Part shown: one piece after another, positions 51,976 through 60,600 of the stretch
How positions within the stretch are numbered: the stretch's first letter is position 1
Layout: each line of letters opens with the position of its first letter
Source of the DNA: Nonomuraea africana
GTDB taxonomy: Bacteria > Actinomycetota > Actinomycetes > Streptosporangiales > Streptosporangiaceae
Length of the DNA: 64,000 bases
NCBI RefSeq assembly: GCF_014873535.1
Contig: NZ_JADBEF010000001.1
Coordinates: 6,572,001 to 6,636,000, forward strand
Direction: 5' to 3'
Position numbers and translations under genes: made by a program
The notes under the pieces: generated by a model
Told to the model about the DNA's origin: nothing
The model's database searches: none
What the model saw: the letters and a program-made list of their open reading frames with translations, nothing else

Positions 51976-53941
51976 GCCGGTCCGCCTCGGCACCCAGCAG
52001 TTCGGGGCAGAGGCGGTCCAACAGGTGCTGGAGCTCCGGGTGCGGGCCCCAGTCGTCGACGATTTCCTTGAGTCCCTGCTTCGCGTGTGCGAGCAGGGTC
52101 TCGGCCACGTGGTCGCCGTAGGCGGTCAGCCTGAGCGACTCATCGTCCGTCGACCGCCTGACCAGCCCCGCCTCGATCAGCTGCTCGACGTACGGCCGGC
52201 CCTCGGCCCTGGTGACCCTGCCCCGCTCGGCCAGATCCTGGGCCCGGACCCAGCCCTCGCCGCCGAGCCTGGCGATGATCCAGACTCCCGCGGGCGGGAT
52301 GCCGTCGAGCCCCGCCAGCGCGCCCAGCCTGGCGTAGTAGTCCTTGCGCAGGTCGTTGTCGGCCAGCCGGACCAGACCCCGCTCGACCTCGGCCAGCGAC
52401 GACCGCTCGGCGGAGGTCGCGCCCAAGCCCTCGCCGAGGTCGACGGCCTTCACGGTCTGCCTGAGCGGCTGCTCGGGGATGAACCAGGACAGCGCGAACG
52501 CCACTGCCATGACCGGGGTCGCCACGGCGAACACCCTGGAGATCGCGTCGGCGTAGACGTGCAGGAACTCCGCCGTCAGCGCGGGCGGCAGCCGCTGGAT
52601 GACGGTCGGGTCCGCCTCCACCTGCGCGGGGTCGAACCCCTCAGGCAGCCGCACCCTGGCGACGACCTTCCGCAGGTCGTCGTTGAGCCTGCCGGTGAAG
52701 ACCGCGCCGAGGACGGCGACGCCGAAGGAGCCGCCGATCGAGCGGAAGAAGATGGCGCCCGAGGTGGCGGCGCCGAGGTCCTCGTAGCCGACGGCGTTCT
52801 GCACGACGATGACGAGGACCTGCATCACCATGCCGAGGCCGAGCCCCAGGACGAGCAGGTCGACGCTCATCATGAGCGTGGAGCTCTGCTCGGTCAGGCG
52901 GGAGAGCATGAACAGGCCGAGCGTGGCCACGGCCGTGCCGACGATCGGGAAGAACTTGTAGCGCCCCGTGCGCGAGACGATCTGGCCGCTCACGATCGAC
53001 ATGGTGAGCATGCCCGCCATCATGGGCAGCAGGTGGATGCCCGACGTGGTGGCGCTCACGCCGTACACCACCTGGATGAACAGCGGCAGGTACGTCAGCG
53101 CCCCCAGCATGCCGAACCCGACGACGAAGCCGACCAGGGACGACATGGTGAAGCTGCGCAGCGCGAACAGCCGCGGCGGCATGACCGGTTCGGCCGCCCT
53201 CCGCTCCACGACCCACCAGGCCACCAGCATGACCAGGGCCGCCGCGCCGAGCCCCCAGATCATCGGGTCGGACCACGGGTAGGTGGTGCCGCCCCAGGTC
53301 GCGAGCAGGACGAGGCACGAGGTCGCGCTGCCGAGCAGCACGATGCCCGCGTAGTCGATCGTGTGCCGGGTACGGGTGGACCTCCCCGGCAGCACAGCGA
53401 CGATCACCACGAGCGCGACGGCCGCGATGGGCAGGTTGATGTAGAAGACCCAGTGCCAGGAGAGGTTGTCGACGAAGAACCCGCCGAGGAGCGGGCCGAC
53501 GATGCTGGAGACGGCGAAGACGGCGCCGAAGAAGCCCTGGTACCTGCCCCGGTCGCGGGGAGGGACCACGTCGCCGACGATGGCCTGCGCGAGGACCATG
53601 AGGCCGCCTCCGCCGAGCCCCTGAAGGGAGCGGAAGGCGATGAGCTGGCCCATCGTCTGGCTGAGGCCGCAGAGCGCGGAGCCGATGAGGAAGATGACGA
53701 TCGCGGTGATGAAGAGGTTCTTGCGACCGTACTGGTCACCCAGCTTGCCCCAGAGTGGGGTGGAAACGGTGGAGGCCAGCAGGTAGCCGGTGACGACCCA
53801 GGAGAGCTGCTCGAGCCCGCCGAGGTCGCTGACGATGGTGGGCAGCGCGGTGGAGACGATGGTCTGGTCGAGGGCGGCCAGGAGCATGCCGAGCATGAGC
53901 GAGACGAGGATCAGGCCGAGGCCTTTTTGCCGCTCTTGCAT
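51968..53941 (-). CDS. DHA2 (EmrB/QacA) exporter with C-terminal winged-helix domain
   Basis: 657 residues. Fourteen membrane helices with LDQTIVSTALPTIVSDL (helix 1), GKLGDQYGRKNLF (motif A), LQGLGGGGLMVLAQAIVGD and GPLLGGFFVDNLSWHWVFYINLP (motif C). After the last helix, about 160 cytosolic residues follow. They include a MarR-like winged helix (GVWIIARLGGEGWVRAQDLAERGRVTRAEG, then VEQLIEAGLVRRSTDDESLRLTAYG). AAGGAG lies eight to nine bases before ATG 53941. No separate regulator gene adjoins it. Confidence 0.9.
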   Translation of the reverse strand: MQERQKGLGLILVSLMLGMLLAALDQTIVSTALPTIVSDLGGLEQLSWVVTGYLLASTVSTPLWGKLGDQYGRKNLFITAIVIFLIGSALCGLSQTMGQLIAFRSLQGLGGGGLMVLAQAIVGDVVPPRDRGRYQGFFGAVFAVSSIVGPLLGGFFVDNLSWHWVFYINLPIAAVALVVIVAVLPGRSTRTRHTIDYAGIVLLGSATSCLVLLATWGGTTYPWSDPMIWGLGAAALVMLVAWWVVERRAAEPVMPPRLFALRSFTMSSLVGFVVGFGMLGALTYLPLFIQVVYGVSATTSGIHLLPMMAGMLTMSIVSGQIVSRTGRYKFFPIVGTAVATLGLFMLSRLTEQSSTLMMSVDLLVLGLGLGMVMQVLVIVVQNAVGYEDLGAATSGAIFFRSIGGSFGVAVLGAVFTGRLNDDLRKVVARVRLPEGFDPAQVEADPTVIQRLPPALTAEFLHVYADAISRVFAVATPVMAVAFALSWFIPEQPLRQTVKAVDLGEGLGATSAERSSLAEVERGLVRLADNDLRKDYYARLGALAGLDGIPPAGVWIIARLGGEGWVRAQDLAERGRVTRAEGRPYVEQLIEAGLVRRSTDDESLRLTAYGDHVAETLLAHAKQGLKEIVDDWGPHPELQHLLDRLCPELLGAEADRPS

Positions 53942-54073
53942 CGGGTCATCTCCTTGTCGCACCTTGTGAGACGAGCATACCCTTCGCGATCATTTGACTA
54001 CTCTGTGGAGTCGCTTCCCGCCGGTTATCCACAGAACCGCGTTCTGCTCCTCCTGCTATCCGGCCCTTCCCGC

Positions 54074-54079
54074 TACTCT
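54074..54079 (+). promoter_or_regulatory. Candidate -10 box of leaderless MTAP transcript
   Basis: TACTCT ends seven bases before ATG 54087; no ribosome site is present. Confidence 0.5.
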
Positions 54080-54086
54080 CTCGCCC

Positions 54087-54893
54087 ATGGTCACTCGCGC
54101 AGACATCGGCGTCATCGGCGGGTCAGGGCTCTACTCCCTGCTCGACGACGCACAGGAAGTCGAGCTCACGACGCCCTACGGGCCGCCCAGCGACGTGGTC
54201 ACGGTCGGGCGCATCGGCGCGCGATCCGTGGCCTTCCTCCCCAGGCACGGCCGCGACCACCGCCATCCCCCGCACCGCATCCCCTACCGCGCCAACCTGT
54301 GGGCGCTGCGGTCGCTCGGGGTGCGCCAGATCCTGGCCCCCAGCGCGGTCGGCTCGCTGAAGGCCGAGCACGGGCCGGGCGCCATCGTCGTCCCCGACCA
54401 ACTCGTCGATCGCACCTCCGGCCGCGTGCAGACCTATTACGACGCGGCCGGCGCCGTCCACGTCTCCTTCGCCGACCCCTACTGCGCCGTGGGGCGCTCC
54501 GTCGCCGTCTCCGCGGCCCGCTCGGGCGGCTGGAACGTCGTCGACGGCGGCACCCTGGTCGTCATCGAGGGCCCGCGCTTCTCCACCCGCGCCGAGTCGC
54601 AGTGGTTCGCCCGCAACGGCTGGACGATCGTCGGCATGACCGGCTTCCCCGAGGCCGTGCTCGCCAGGGAGCTGGCCCTCTGCTACACCTCGCTGTCCCT
54701 GGTCACCGACCACGACGCGGGCATCGAGGCGGGCGAGGGCGTCACCCACGAAGAGGTCCTGCGGTTCTTCGCGGCCAACGTGACCAAGATGCGCACTCTG
54801 GTGGCCGACGCGGTCCAGGCCCTGCCCGAGGAGCGCACCTGCTCCTGCGGCTCGGCGCTCGACGGCATCAAGCTCCCCTTCGACCTGCCCTGA
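54087..54893 (+). CDS. mtnP: S-methyl-5'-thioadenosine phosphorylase (MTAP/PNP family)
   Basis: 268 residues; phosphorolyses methylthioadenosine to adenine in methionine salvage (some members prefer inosine). Motifs: IGVIGGSGLYSLLDD, FLPRHGRDHRHPPHRIPYRAN (phosphate/substrate loop), VVIEGPRFSTRAESQ, GMTGFPEAVLARELALCYTSLSLVTDHDAG. The C-terminus has CSCGSAL. The start is probably leaderless. Confidence 0.93.
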   Translation: MVTRADIGVIGGSGLYSLLDDAQEVELTTPYGPPSDVVTVGRIGARSVAFLPRHGRDHRHPPHRIPYRANLWALRSLGVRQILAPSAVGSLKAEHGPGAIVVPDQLVDRTSGRVQTYYDAAGAVHVSFADPYCAVGRSVAVSAARSGGWNVVDGGTLVVIEGPRFSTRAESQWFARNGWTIVGMTGFPEAVLARELALCYTSLSLVTDHDAGIEAGEGVTHEEVLRFFAANVTKMRTLVADAVQALPEERTCSCGSALDGIKLPFDLP

Positions 54894-54916
54894 CGTACGG
54901 CCCGGCTGGAGTCATC

Positions 54917-55510
54917 ATGCGTGCCTGGATCCGAGCCTTCGGGCGGCGCCGCCGTCTGCTCGCCGCGGCGCTGACCGCGCTGGCGCTGGCGTGCGGGCTC
55001 ACCGTCCTCCGCCCGGGTCCCGGCCCGACCACCGCGGTCCTCGTCGCGGCCAAGGACCTCAAACCCGGCCCGCTACGGCCCGGCGACCTGCGAGCCGTCC
55101 GGCTCCCCTCGTCCGCGGTGCCCGACGGCGCTCTCCACACGGGCGCGGTCGGCCGGATTCTCGCCTCTCCCCTGCGCAGGGGCGAACCCGTCACCGACGT
55201 GCGGCTGCTCGGCCCCGGCCTGCTGGCCACGCTCCCTCCCGGCACGGTCGCGACGCCGGTGCGCATCGCCGACCCCGACGCCGCGCGCCTGCTGGTCCCC
55301 GGCGACTCCGTCGGCGTGCTGGCCGCATGGGACGGCGGGCAGGCCGCGCAGACGGTGGCCGAGCGGATGCCCGTCATCACCGTTCCGCCGAGCCAGAGCG
55401 AGGCGGGCGCCCTCGTCGTGCTCGCGGCCAGCCCCGACCAGGCCAGGATGCTCGCCGCGGCCCAGGCCGGTGGTCACCTGTCGGTGACGATCAACTCACG
55501 CACACAGTAA
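54917..55510 (+). CDS. SAF-domain protein, CpaB-like
   Basis: 197 residues. One N-terminal membrane helix (LLAAALTALALACGLTVL), then a SAF domain (LVAAKDLKPGPLRPGDLRAVRLPSSAVP) and a beta-rich region (LLVPGDSVGVLAAW) as in CpaB/RcpC Flp-pilus assembly proteins. No other tad/flp genes adjoin, so it is an orphan of unknown role. GGAG five bases before the ATG; 23 bases after the MTAP stop. Confidence 0.8.
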   Translation: MRAWIRAFGRRRRLLAAALTALALACGLTVLRPGPGPTTAVLVAAKDLKPGPLRPGDLRAVRLPSSAVPDGALHTGAVGRILASPLRRGEPVTDVRLLGPGLLATLPPGTVATPVRIADPDAARLLVPGDSVGVLAAWDGGQAAQTVAERMPVITVPPSQSEAGALVVLAASPDQARMLAAAQAGGHLSVTINSRTQ

Positions 55511-55533
55511 TCGATTCGCTACCATCCGTGATC

Positions 55534-55932
55534 ATGAGCGGATTCAAGAAGTTTCTCATGCAGGGAAACGTCATCGACCTGGCCGTCGCGGTCGTCATCG
55601 GCGCGGCGTTCGGCGCCATCGTCACATCCTTCGTCGCCGACCTGCTGACCCCGCTGATCTCCGCCTTCGGCGGGCTGCCCGACTTCAGCTCGCTGACCCT
55701 CACGGTGGGCGAGGCGCAGTTCAAGTACGGCAACTTCCTCAACGCGCTGGTGTCGTTCCTGATCATCGCCGCGGTGGTGTACTTCCTGATCATCAAGCCC
55801 TACACCCACTTCAAGGAGGCGCGCGAGGAGAAGGAGGAGGCCACCCACCGCGAGTGTCCCGCGTGCCTGTCGGAGATCCCCAAGGCCGCCTCGCGCTGCA
55901 GCCACTGCTGCGTCGAGGTCGCGCCGGTCTGA
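55534..55932 (+). CDS. mscL: Large-conductance mechanosensitive channel
   Basis: 132 residues. N-terminal MSGFKKFLMQGNVIDLAVAVVIGAAFGAIVTSFV is the conserved pore helix; the second helix is FLNALVSFLIIAAVVYFLII. The charged cytoplasmic helix is followed by a zinc-ribbon-like tail with CPAC and CSHC. It releases solutes during osmotic downshock. TACCAT eight bases upstream and no ribosome site suggest a short or absent leader. Confidence 0.96.
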   Translation: MSGFKKFLMQGNVIDLAVAVVIGAAFGAIVTSFVADLLTPLISAFGGLPDFSSLTLTVGEAQFKYGNFLNALVSFLIIAAVVYFLIIKPYTHFKEAREEKEEATHRECPACLSEIPKAASRCSHCCVEVAPV

Positions 55933-55933
55933 T

Positions 55934-57214
55934 TCAGCGCAGGGAGTCGATCTCCGGGTCGTACTCCCAGTGCCAGGGCTCGTACGGATTGCTGTAGGCC
56001 CAGTCGGGGTGGAACCAGCCATACTTCTTGGAGTTGGCCTCCAGCCACCGGAACTGCGGCGTCCCCGCCGTCTGCACCCCTCCACACAGATCGACGGCCA
56101 TCCCGAGCCCGTGGTTGCTCCGCCCCGGCACCGCCGCGAAGCCCGGCCTGCGGTAGTAGACCGACTGCTGCTCGGCCAGCGTCCGGTAGGCGTCGGTGAC
56201 GCACATCGGCTGCCCGAACTGCCGCGTGTACGCCTCGTTGAGCGAGACGAACGCGATGGCCGCGTCGGCCCGCAGCAGATGGCCGCGCTGCTGGATCGGG
56301 CAGAGGATGTTCTTCGGGATGAGGCCGTTGGGGTAGTCCTTGGTCGCGTCGATCCGCAGCGGGTTGCACGCGAAGGCGGCCCGGCCCACCCTGTCGATCT
56401 TGATGCCGAGCTTCACCAGCGCCTTGGTCAGCGACTGCACGACCTTCTCCGAGCGCTTGGTCAGCGTGCTGACCTCGACCTCAACCTGGGCCGCGGCCAG
56501 CAGGTTCGTGGCCCTCAACTCCTGCGCCTCGGCGGCCAGGCGCTGCTTGTCGGCGTAGACCTTGGCGATGGCGTCCATCTGGAGCTGCCTGGCCTGCGCC
56601 AGCGCGCTCGCGTCGCTCTGGGCGCGCAGCATCTCCTCGTTCACGTCGCCCGTCAGATACGAGAAGACGCCGTCGCCCACGGGCTGCTGGTACACCAGCT
56701 CGACCAGATCCGCGATCGGCCGCCGCATCCGCGCGAGGGCCGTCTCGGCCGCGGCCAGGTCCTTGAGCTTCCTGGTGAGCGCGTCGTTGGAGGCCTTGAG
56801 ATCGCTGGTCCGCTTGTCGAGCACCTTCTGCGCGGCGGCCAGCTCGTTGGCCGCCTTCTCGGCCTCCTTCCGCAGCGCGGAGAGGCCACCCGGATCCGGC
56901 ACGACCGCCCCCGCGGCCCCGTTGCCCTCGGCCGGCGTCTCCACGGTACCGACCAGCTCGTCCACGGCCGCCCCCGGATCGACGGCGTCGGCGACATCGT
57001 CCACAGGAGACGCCGCCCTCCGGACGGCTCGGACGAGCTCCTTCGCCGACACGCTCATGGGGACCGCTATGGGCTGGGTATGGGCGCTTTGGGCCGCAGT
57101 TGAGCCGGCGACCTCGGCCGAGCTCCTATTAAGCGCTTCGGCGGGCAGGCCCACGAGCATCGAGGAGATCGCCGTGACGGCCGCGATCAGACCCGCTGAT
57201 CGAGGGGCTGACAC
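55934..57214 (-). CDS. Secreted M15 (VanY-like) carboxypeptidase with coiled-coil N-terminus
   Basis: 426 residues. Signal peptide (GLIAAVTAISSMLVGLPAEA), a low-complexity region, a coiled coil at about residues 108-265 (LRKEAEKAANELAAAQKVLDKR, TKRSEKVVQSLTKALVK), then the peptidase domain: VTDAYRTLAEQQSVY, the zinc motif SNHGLGMAVDL and the WHWEY motif. It is predicted to trim D-Ala-D-Ala peptides in peptidoglycan; the coiled coil resembles those of wall-hydrolase partners. GGAGG eight bases before the GTG. Confidence 0.88.
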   Translation of the reverse strand: MSAPRSAGLIAAVTAISSMLVGLPAEALNRSSAEVAGSTAAQSAHTQPIAVPMSVSAKELVRAVRRAASPVDDVADAVDPGAAVDELVGTVETPAEGNGAAGAVVPDPGGLSALRKEAEKAANELAAAQKVLDKRTSDLKASNDALTRKLKDLAAAETALARMRRPIADLVELVYQQPVGDGVFSYLTGDVNEEMLRAQSDASALAQARQLQMDAIAKVYADKQRLAAEAQELRATNLLAAAQVEVEVSTLTKRSEKVVQSLTKALVKLGIKIDRVGRAAFACNPLRIDATKDYPNGLIPKNILCPIQQRGHLLRADAAIAFVSLNEAYTRQFGQPMCVTDAYRTLAEQQSVYYRRPGFAAVPGRSNHGLGMAVDLCGGVQTAGTPQFRWLEANSKKYGWFHPDWAYSNPYEPWHWEYDPEIDSLR

Positions 57215-57351
57215 GTTCGATTCCTCCGTTTGCGAACTCGTTACCTGGGTCAGGCACGCACGTTACTACAGCACTCTCAGTGCCCGGACCGAACTCCCAG
57301 GAGCCGTTATGCTCCCAACGCGCCGTTTGCGGGATTTTGTGGGCCCGGTTC

Positions 57352-57891
57352 CTACGCCAGCCTCCGCTGATGCTCCTGGCACATCTCCCAGAGCCAGGTC
57401 TCCGCCCACTCCCCGGGGCAGCCGACGCGCCGTACCGGCGGCCGCTCCCACCCGGGCCGCCGCTCCTCCACGTCCACCTCGGGCCTGGCCACCGGCGCCT
57501 CCGGCACCGGCACGGCCACGCGTTCCGGCACCACCTCCCGAAGCGGGGGCGCCGGAACCGGCCCCTCGTACGTGGCATCCGGATGCGGCGGCGCCGGCGC
57601 CAGCACCGGCTCGAACGCCAGCACGCCCCCTCCCCCGGCGGTTTGCGCATCGTCGCCAGGCCACGCCCTCTGGCGGGCCTGCATGACGCGCTCCCTCTCC
57701 CTGTCGACCGCCCCGTCCGGGACCTCAGCCGCCGGCGTGACCGCGTCGTACCCGGTGAGCTGCCCGGCCAGGAGCCCCCCGGCCAGGATCGCGGGCGCGA
57801 GCAACGCCACGAACAGCACCACGGGACGTCCTGCCCCTCGCCTACGCAACTGTTTACGTCGACTTCTCTTCACGGGGGCGACGTTAGCCAC
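57352..57891 (-). CDS. Unknown single-pass membrane protein
   Basis: 179 residues: a basic N-terminus (KRSRRKQLRRRGAG), one membrane helix (VVLFVALLAPAILAGGLLAG), and a long Pro/Glu/Val-rich outer region ending with VGCPGEWAETWLWEMCQEH (two cysteines). GTG at 57891, or the in-frame GTG at 57873. No family recognised. Confidence 0.65.
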   Translation of the reverse strand: MANVAPVKRSRRKQLRRRGAGRPVVLFVALLAPAILAGGLLAGQLTGYDAVTPAAEVPDGAVDRERERVMQARQRAWPGDDAQTAGGGGVLAFEPVLAPAPPHPDATYEGPVPAPPLREVVPERVAVPVPEAPVARPEVDVEERRPGWERPPVRRVGCPGEWAETWLWEMCQEHQRRLA

Positions 57892-58024
57892 GGGGCTGGA
57901 CGGGGGAGGTGATCGCTTGTCATGCCTTTACCGCAGCTCAGAGCAGCCATGACCGATGCCACGAAAGTCAACACCGCGCAGCGGCACATGCAGTGCCAGA
58001 ACTTCGCTAGGCTTATGCGTGTCC

Positions 58025-58097
58025 GCCTCCGTAGCTCAGGGGATAGAGCACCGCTCTCCTAAAGCGGGTGTCGCATGTTCGAATCATGCCGGGGGCA
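58025..58097 (+). tRNA. tRNA-Arg (anticodon CCT)
   Basis: Acceptor GCCTCCG pairs with CGGGGGC; D-arm GCTC/GAGC; anticodon stem CCGCT/AGCGG with loop CTCCTAA (CCT at 34-36); T-arm around TTCGAAT. Discriminator A. The integrase gene of the adjacent element points toward it, so its 3' end is the likely attachment site. Confidence 0.96.
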
Positions 58098-58125
58098 CAC
58101 AGTAGATCAGCCATTACGGCAACTG

Positions 58126-58154
58126 ACCTGCGACTTCTCAGTCGCAGGTCTTTT
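58126..58154 (+). terminator. Intrinsic terminator downstream of tRNA-Arg
   Basis: Perfect ten-base arms ACCTGCGACT and AGTCGCAGGT with loop TCTC, followed by CTTTT. Confidence 0.85.
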
Positions 58155-58457
58155 GCTTGCTAGGCAGCCGTGAGGCATCGGATGCCACCGCATGTCAGTG
58201 GTCGCGGGATATACGTGGGATGGATCAGGGGACGTTTTCGCAGGTCACTTGGTGATCGTGGCGCAGACGTGCGCACGATCCCGCGCTCCGGCCGTGGGAA
58301 GTCATTGGGAAGGCGGCGCCCGTCCTCGGTGTCCTAATCCTGGCCGTTCCTCGTCACTGGTCAAGGTCGTACGTCCTCGCTGCGCTCCGGGCGCTCCACC
58401 TTGACCAGCTCCTCAGCCCGGCGATTGAGCGACCGTCGAGGAGCGGGAGAGAAATGG
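58155..58457. other. Non-coding end of the integrative element with a long hairpin
   Basis: No gene seen. CTGGTCAAGGT (58357-58367) and its exact inverse ACCTTGACCAG (58398-58408) enclose a 30-base GC-rich loop. Its role (replication or transfer signal, or terminator) is unknown. Confidence 0.55.
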
Positions 58458-58943
58458 TCAGGCGGTACAGTCGGCTTCCGGCAAGTGGCGATGTCTACGT
58501 CGAGTACCGACGACGAGCGACAACGTGCTCACCGCGTAGGCGACGGCCGCGGGAATCCACAGCCCTCCCCCACTGCCTGTGCTGATAGAGAAGTCAGGCT
58601 GACTGCCAGCGCTGACGTCCGCTGAAGAGAAGGCGCTCGGAACCTCTCCCAGGAAGAGCCCCAGGTTGACCAGGGTCAAGACGCCCAGAAGCAGAGCTGT
58701 GGCGGCGCCCAGGATTCTCCACCGCCCTGCAGCCGCAACCATGACGAGCAATGGCAGGCCACCAGTCATCGCGATATCCAAGGGCAGGAGAGATCGGGCG
58801 GCGACGCCCAGGAAAGCGGAGCTGACGGAGACCAACGGCAGGTAGGCGAGTCCCCCGTCCTCCGTCGAGGACAACAGCACCCAAGGCGCTGCCGAAGCGA
58901 GCACCGCCAGAACTGCCCACGGCCACACGCGCCGACCACTCGG
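58458..58943 (-). CDS. Unknown membrane protein at the element edge
   Basis: About 161 residues with four hydrophobic segments (WPWAVLAVLASAAPWVLL, PLVSVSSAFLGVAA, LPLLVMVAAAGRWRILGAATALLLGVLTLV, AAVAYAVSTLSLVVGT). GTG 58943 has GGGAAG four to five bases upstream; GTG 58973 is an alternative. It lies between tRNA-Arg and the integrase, so it is probably element cargo. Confidence 0.6.
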   Translation of the reverse strand, partial: PSGRRVWPWAVLAVLASAAPWVLLSSTEDGGLAYLPLVSVSSAFLGVAARSLLPLDIAMTGGLPLLVMVAAAGRWRILGAATALLLGVLTLVNLGLFLGEVPSAFSSADVSAGSQPDFSISTGSGGGLWIPAAVAYAVSTLSLVVGTRRRHRHLPEADCTA

Positions 58944-59050
58944 CACGCGTCTTCCCTGCTTCAACACCGGCACAGCGTAAGGCGCGCGCCACACGGAACA
59001 AGCAAACGGCCCCGGCGGGAGAGCCAGGGCCGAGGTGAGGGCGAGGGCGG

Positions 59051-60412
59051 TTATTCGAGGGCGTCGTTGATCTTTCCGTTGATGTGGTCTTGCTGGCCGT
59101 CGATGCACTTGGCGTAGACGCGGAGCAGGACATCAACGCTGTGACCGGCGCGCTTGGCTACCTCAGGGGCCGGGACGCCCGCGTTCAGCCAGAGCGAGAC
59201 CGCCGCGTGGCGCAGGTCATACGGGCGGGCAGCCAACGATGAGCTGAACTGAGCCGGTGTGAGGGCCAGCTTGCGGGCGGCCTGCCACACGTAGGAGTAG
59301 GCCGAGCTGGAGTAGGAGCCGCCAGTCTCGGTACGGAAGAGCCGACCATCCTTGGCCACGCCGTACGCCTCGATGTACTCGCGGAGAATGGCCACCAGAA
59401 CCGGAGGAATCGGGATCTCTCTCGTCTCCTTGTCGGCCCGGTGTTTGAGACGACGCGACTCATGGGTTTCGCCGCTGTCCGTCCACCGCTTGGTGCCCTG
59501 GGGTCGGGCTCGCTCCAAGATGATCAGTCCCCATCCTGACTCGGGCAGAGTGCAGTTCTTCTCCCGTAGATCCGCCGCCTCCTCGGGTCGAAGTGCGGCG
59601 TAGTAGATGCAGGCGAACAAGGCCTTGAGTCGAGCGCCGCGCTTGCGCCCGACCTTGGGCACGGCGTCAAGGAGGTCCCGCGCTTGGCTCGGGTTGACGA
59701 CCGTTCGCGGGTCGATCACGGTGACGGCCTTGGGCGGGGTCCACTTGATCTCATCGAGCGGGTTGCTAGTGAACGCCTTGTGTTCCACCGCTTGCTCCAG
59801 GAGGTGATGAAGGATCGCCCGCTTCCGCCGTACGGTGTTGGCCCCGGCCGCCTTGCCTGCGAGGGTGACCGAGATGGCGTCGAGGGCCAGACGCAACGTG
59901 GCCGCCTCTCCCAGTGCCGACAGGGGTAGCGAGGCCTTCTCCAGCCACCGCAACGCCGCCTCTTGGTCCCCTGTCAGCTTGGCTCGCCGGTCTTCGGGTA
60001 GCAGGGCGTGAGCTCGGAGCGCGACCCGTAGGTCTTCCAGATCAGGGCGGGCCGGTACGTCGGCCACCAAGGCGGGCAGCAGCGTGAGCAGGGCGTAGGC
60101 GTCAGTCTCGCGGGTCCGGGCCGCAGAGGTGCGCCAGCGCCGGAGGAGGTACGACTGCGCGAACTCGAAGAACGACGGACCTGAGGGCTCAGCTTGGAGC
60201 ATCGATACCGGGAGGCCGGTAGCGATGTCGAAGCCTTCCCCCTTCCTGGCGGCCTCGCGGAGCGTGGAGAGGAAGCTCTCGGCAAGCGCCTTGGTCCGAA
60301 AGGTCTTGGACTTCGGCTTGTGCCCGACCTTCCATCGGGCCTCATAGGACGGCGTCTTGCTGGAGGTGTTCCGGCGAACCTCCCAGAAGCGCACGTCATA
60401 GGTGATGTTCAT
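59051..60412 (-). CDS. int: Tyrosine recombinase (element integrase)
   Basis: 453 residues; integrates and excises the element at tRNA-Arg. N-terminal SAM-like arm-binding region (SYEARWKVGHKPKSKTFRTK), core domain from about 85, and catalytic residues Arg275 (AALRPEEAADLR), Arg401 (YDLRHAA, with Tyr in place of the usual His of HxxR), His424 (RAGHS) and Tyr433 (RVYAKC). Its ATG overlaps the excisionase stop by four bases, as in pSAM2-type int/xis pairs. Confidence 0.95.
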   Translation of the reverse strand: MNITYDVRFWEVRRNTSSKTPSYEARWKVGHKPKSKTFRTKALAESFLSTLREAARKGEGFDIATGLPVSMLQAEPSGPSFFEFAQSYLLRRWRTSAARTRETDAYALLTLLPALVADVPARPDLEDLRVALRAHALLPEDRRAKLTGDQEAALRWLEKASLPLSALGEAATLRLALDAISVTLAGKAAGANTVRRKRAILHHLLEQAVEHKAFTSNPLDEIKWTPPKAVTVIDPRTVVNPSQARDLLDAVPKVGRKRGARLKALFACIYYAALRPEEAADLREKNCTLPESGWGLIILERARPQGTKRWTDSGETHESRRLKHRADKETREIPIPPVLVAILREYIEAYGVAKDGRLFRTETGGSYSSSAYSYVWQAARKLALTPAQFSSSLAARPYDLRHAAVSLWLNAGVPAPEVAKRAGHSVDVLLRVYAKCIDGQQDHINGKINDALE

Positions 60413-60600
60413 GCGCGCTCCTTCCGAGTGTCGAGCCAGGTCAGCAGGTCACGCCGCCAGATGCGGAGCTCATCGTTGGGGAGGCGTACGCAGGCCGGAG
60501 CGCGGCCGAGCTCACGCCAGCGGTAGAAGGTGCGGCGGGAGACTCCGCCGAGCTCGTCGAGGACCTGGGCGACCGTCAGCAGCTCGTCACGGTGACTCAT
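60409..60600 (-). CDS. xis: Excisionase (helix-turn-helix)
   Basis: 63 residues: LLTVAQVLDELGGVSRRTFYRWRELGRAP is a MerR/AlpA-like DNA-binding motif, followed by RIWRRDLLTWLDTR. It overlaps rep upstream (four bases) and int downstream (four bases), so rep-xis-int is one coupled operon. Confidence 0.9.
   Translation of the reverse strand: MSHRDELLTVAQVLDELGGVSRRTFYRWRELGRAPACVRLPNDELRIWRRDLLTWLDTRKERA

Noticed and set aside
58192..58404. Plus-strand frame in the element's non-coding end
   Set aside because: No ribosome site, no domain, and it crosses the long hairpin.
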